Source of the DNA: Casp-actino8 sp964513215
Lineage (GTDB): Bacteria > Actinomycetota > Acidimicrobiia > Acidimicrobiales > Ilumatobacteraceae
Assembly (NCBI GenBank): GCA_964513215.1
Contig: CAZELU010000004.1
Location: 1 to 64,000, forward strand
Direction: 5' to 3'
Length of the DNA stretch: 64,000 nt
A program made the position numbers and the translations under genes. This document shows positions 63,346 to 64,000 of this stretch, piece by piece (position 1 is the stretch's first letter; each line of letters opens with the position of its first letter). The notes below the pieces were generated by a model. It ran no database searches. It was not told where the DNA came from and worked only from the letters and a program-made list of their open reading frames with translations.

Positions 63346-64000
63346 ATGACCGAAGTCAACGTCGCCGTACCCAAGGTGTCACTCAACGGGTCGCCCGTCA
63401 CGGGCGCCAAGGCCGATGCTTTGGTCGACGCACGCGTGACCGTGGAAACCGCCGCCCCGGCTCAGGCAATCCTTCGGTATCACGACCCGTTCTTCGAATT
63501 GCTCGAAGGGTCGTTCGCCAAGATCGGCGGCAAGGTCGAGGTCTCCTTCCCCGATGCAAAGGGCTCCGACGTCGTGGTGTTCAAGGGTGTCGTGGCGGCC
63601 ATCGCCGCCGAGCAAGGTGCCGCTGATCGTCACGAACTGGTGATCACGGCCTACGACGCTTCGCAGCAGTTGGCCCACGGTCTCACCCCATTCACGTACA
63701 AGGAAATGACGATCGGCGACATCGTCGGCAAGATCGCGAAGCGAAACGGACTCAAGCCGAACACCACCATCACCGGCAAGAAGATGGAGTACTTCCTCCA
63801 ACTCGACACCGACCACGCCGTCCTCGACGACCTCGCCATCCGAACCGGCGCCGAATGGTGGGTCGACGGCGACAAGTTGCACTTCACCAAGCGCACGTTG
63901 AAAGGCCCTATCAAATTGAAGTGGGGCACCACGCTGCAACGCTTCTCGGCTCGCTTCAGCGGTGCCGGACGAGTGGACGATGTGACCGTGCGCGGCTGGG
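63346..64000 (+). CDS. Spike/hub protein, VgrG / phage late control D family (Afp8-like), partial
   Basis: Starts at ATG 63346, 1 bp after the LysM stop, and runs off the right edge after 218 codons. The readable part is the gp27-like hub domain: RYHDPFFELLEGSFAKIGGKVE, AYDASQQLAHGLTPFTYKEM, IVGKIAKRNGLKPN, and LDDLAIRTGAEWWVDGDKLHF. The later gp5-like OB fold and spike are beyond the window. Baseplate centre of the injection device. Confidence 0.92.
   Translation, partial: MTEVNVAVPKVSLNGSPVTGAKADALVDARVTVETAAPAQAILRYHDPFFELLEGSFAKIGGKVEVSFPDAKGSDVVVFKGVVAAIAAEQGAADRHELVITAYDASQQLAHGLTPFTYKEMTIGDIVGKIAKRNGLKPNTTITGKKMEYFLQLDTDHAVLDDLAIRTGAEWWVDGDKLHFTKRTLKGPIKLKWGTTLQRFSARFSGAGRVDDVTVRGW

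Overview
The window is a compact, high-GC chromosomal segment from an actinobacterium. Gene order polA-rpsA-coaE-uvrB-uvrA-uvrC-rapZ-gap-pgk-tpiA is the classic actinobacterial housekeeping block. A PdtaR-type ANTAR regulator, two F420-type luciferase-like oxidoreductases, a menaquinone pathway and a split MtrA/MtrB/LpqB-like module point the same way. The gene complement is most like the Acidimicrobiia (Ilumatobacter/Microthrix relatives). That placement is inference, since there is no rRNA gene to confirm it. Genes are packed tightly: co-directional neighbours commonly overlap by 4 bp (ATGA or GTGA), and several convergent pairs overlap at their 3' ends.

Layout. 1-5.1 kb: end of a family-5 substrate-binding lipoprotein, then tpiA, pgk, gap, rapZ and a methyltransferase (minus strand). 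5.1-19.6 kb: an F420-type oxidoreductase, then uvrC, uvrA, uvrB, coaE, a NarL-type regulator, rpsA, a methyltransferase, polA and pdtaR. 19.6-25.3 kb: a coiled-coil protein, an unusual tRNA, the type II fatty-acid synthesis operon fabD-fabH-fabG-acpP-fabF, and fabZ with a peroxiredoxin. 25.3-30.2 kb: a Cys-rich protein, a fasciclin lipoprotein and trpA, trpB, trpF, trpC. 30.2-39.4 kb: glyQS, recO, a degenerate cis-prenyltransferase subunit divergent from a catalytic UppS, a DinG-like helicase, an MtrA/MtrB/LpqB-like module and era. 39.4-44.3 kb: MaoC hydratase, oxidoreductase, acyl-CoA synthetase and acyl-CoA dehydrogenase. 44.4-53 kb: menaquinone genes menG, menF, menD, menH, menA and menE, with a DsbA-family protein and an amidase among them. 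53-56.6 kb: an SDR, a CNNM/CorC membrane protein, ybeY and phoH.

56.6-64 kb holds the left part of a contractile injection system (eCIS, phage-tail-like particle). It encodes a sheath, two tube proteins, an assembly protein with an extreme acidic tail, a 58-residue protein, a very large Ser/Arg-rich low-complexity protein interrupted by a 100-N assembly gap, a LysM baseplate protein, and the start of the spike/hub protein, which runs off the right end. No capsid, terminase or integrase gene is visible in the part that can be read, but the locus is cut by the window edge.

The most notable observations are: (1) the eCIS and its highly charged, low-complexity parts; (2) a divergent cis-prenyltransferase pair in which the catalytic subunit ends just before the C-terminal RRFGG motif while the catalytically degenerate partner keeps it, an arrangement like the eukaryotic heteromeric enzyme; (3) a trpC that apparently starts at CTG; (4) a FabD with an extra lipoyl/biotinyl-like C-terminal domain; (5) a class I tRNA with a CAA-type anticodon loop; and (6) the loss of yvcK and whiA from the rapZ-gap neighbourhood. 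All assignments are by reading motifs and gene order; no database search was run.
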